NCBI GenBank assembly: GCA_016844685.1
Contig: JAENJF010000003.1
Coordinates: forward strand, 1 to 46,796
DNA length: 46,796 bases
DNA from: Candidatus Nitrosotenuis sp.
GTDB taxonomy: Archaea > Thermoproteota > Nitrososphaeria > Nitrososphaerales > Nitrosopumilaceae
Reading direction: 5' to 3'
The notes under the pieces were generated by a model. That model did not search any database, was not told where the DNA came from, and saw only the letters and a list, made by a program, of their open reading frames with translations. Shown one piece after another: positions 46,171-46,796 of this stretch (position 1 is its first letter; each line of letters starts with the position of its first letter). The position numbers and the translations under genes are program-made.

Positions 46171-46796
46171 ATGAAAGAAAATGAATCAAAATCAAAAGGC
46201 TCGAAGAAGACAAGGCTATTCATCATTGTTATTGCAGCTGCAATAGCAATAGGAATTGCATCTGCAGTTGTTTTAGCAAAAATTACCATTCAAAATCCTG
46301 AAGATGCTGATGATCCTAGAACGGTATTTTGGCGACATATACATGGCCTTGGAATTGATCCTTCCGACAGAAACATTCTGTACATAGCAACGCATGGCGA
46401 CTTTTACCAAAGTGTAAACGGCGGTCCACCAGTCAAAGTAGATGAGCAAAGAGCTGATTACATGGCATTTAATGCTCCGTATGCTCAAGGTGTGCCACTT
46501 TATGCAAGCGGGCATCCAGCAACTGGCGGAAACACCGGACTAATCAAAAGCACAGATGGTGGAAAAACTTGGCAACAGGTTGCAACAGTACTAGACCCAC
46601 CAGTCGATTTTCATGCAATGGGTGTAAGCAAGTCTGATCCAAATCTGATAATTGGGTTTGATAGTGCTGGAAGAGGTCTTTTCAAAACTATTGATGCGGG
46701 ACAAAACTGGCAGACATTACAATTTCCAGAATATGTTTCAGCACTTGCTATTTCTCCAAGTGATCCCAATGCGGTATTTGCTGGAACTGGAAAGGG
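46171..46796 (+). CDS. Membrane-anchored BNR/sortilin-like beta-propeller protein, partial
   Basis: An open frame from ATG 46171 to the window edge (~208 codons). The N-terminus has a basic segment and a hydrophobic anchor (FIIVIAAAIAIGIASAVVL), then repeated blade-like segments: HIHGLGIDPSDRNILYIATHGD, STDGGKTWQQVAT, SKSDPNLIIGFDSAGRGLFKTIDAGQNWQ and ISPSDPNAVFAGTG. S/T-x-D-G-G-K-T-W is the Asp-box motif of BNR repeats. Similar proteins (F510_1955-type) accompany copper-resistance genes in archaea and bacteria. The substrate is unknown. Confidence 0.8.
   Translation, partial: MKENESKSKGSKKTRLFIIVIAAAIAIGIASAVVLAKITIQNPEDADDPRTVFWRHIHGLGIDPSDRNILYIATHGDFYQSVNGGPPVKVDEQRADYMAFNAPYAQGVPLYASGHPATGGNTGLIKSTDGGKTWQQVATVLDPPVDFHAMGVSKSDPNLIIGFDSAGRGLFKTIDAGQNWQTLQFPEYVSALAISPSDPNAVFAGTGK

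Overview
The window is a compact, AT-rich chromosomal segment from an ammonia-oxidising-type archaeon (Thaumarchaeota/Nitrososphaerota, most likely order Nitrosopumilales). Archaeal markers are group II chaperonin, TFE, RNase P component 4, S19e, aTrm56, NAC, PDCD5, archaeal-type SAM synthetase, GTP cyclohydrolase III and two-domain Sua5. Thaumarchaeal flavour comes from small CxxC/CPCC zinc-finger proteins, DUF6659-like proteins, membrane-tethered cupredoxins and many universal stress proteins. Genes are dense, often overlap, and many start with TTG or GTG a short distance after a TATA box, as expected for leaderless mRNAs. I see no rRNA, tRNA, CRISPR array, transposon or prophage, and no gene-free gap above about 260 bp.

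Layout: (A) 1-8.9 kb holds a cut-off universal stress protein (USP), AMP phosphorylase, PRPP synthetase, a nitroreductase, RtcB RNA ligase, SAM synthetase, an AMMECR1/MEMO-linked radical SAM enzyme, a cupredoxin and an SDR oxidoreductase. (B) 9-26 kb is a stress and metal island: five more USPs, three CBS-domain proteins, two phosphoribosyltransferases, a PPOX-family flavoprotein, a VIT1-type and an NRAMP-type metal transporter, a Met-rich membrane protein, the thermosome with an ATP-cone/Mrr nuclease, malate dehydrogenase, an amino-acid permease and two DUF6659-like proteins. (C) 26-35 kb is mainly housekeeping: UbiD decarboxylase with a small partner, a zinc-finger protein with a basic tail, a RuvC-fold protein, NAC and PUA proteins, a histidine kinase, a PhoU-type regulator, HflX, aTrm56 and TFE. 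(D) 35-39.5 kb is a riboflavin locus: ribB-ribH-GTP cyclohydrolase III-amidohydrolase-arfC in one overlapping operon, with ribE just upstream. (E) 39.7-45 kb holds proline dehydrogenase, a fragment of a chemoreceptor gene, a CitE-like lyase, an MDR reductase, PDCD5, S19e, Rpp21 and Sua5. (F) 45.2-46.8 kb is a probable copper/metal-response cluster: a YHS mini-protein, a zinc-ribbon mini-protein, a secreted Met-rich protein and a BNR-like protein cut off by the window end, with two copies of a 16-bp perfect palindrome.

Three observations stand out. First, a bipartite promoter element close to TTYTCARNNNTGATAATC, whose core is the dyad TCA-N4-TGA, lies 39-44 bp before the start codon of about eighteen genes in the first 26 kb, roughly one helical turn upstream of the TATA box; it is absent from the starts I checked in the last 20 kb. 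Second, a cytosine/guanine-deaminase-type amidohydrolase is locked inside the riboflavin operon and is a good candidate for the unassigned archaeal pyrimidine deaminase step. Third, two identical palindromes containing TACAATTGTA, which fits the cop-box consensus TACANNTGTA, control three promoters of small Cys- and Met-rich genes.
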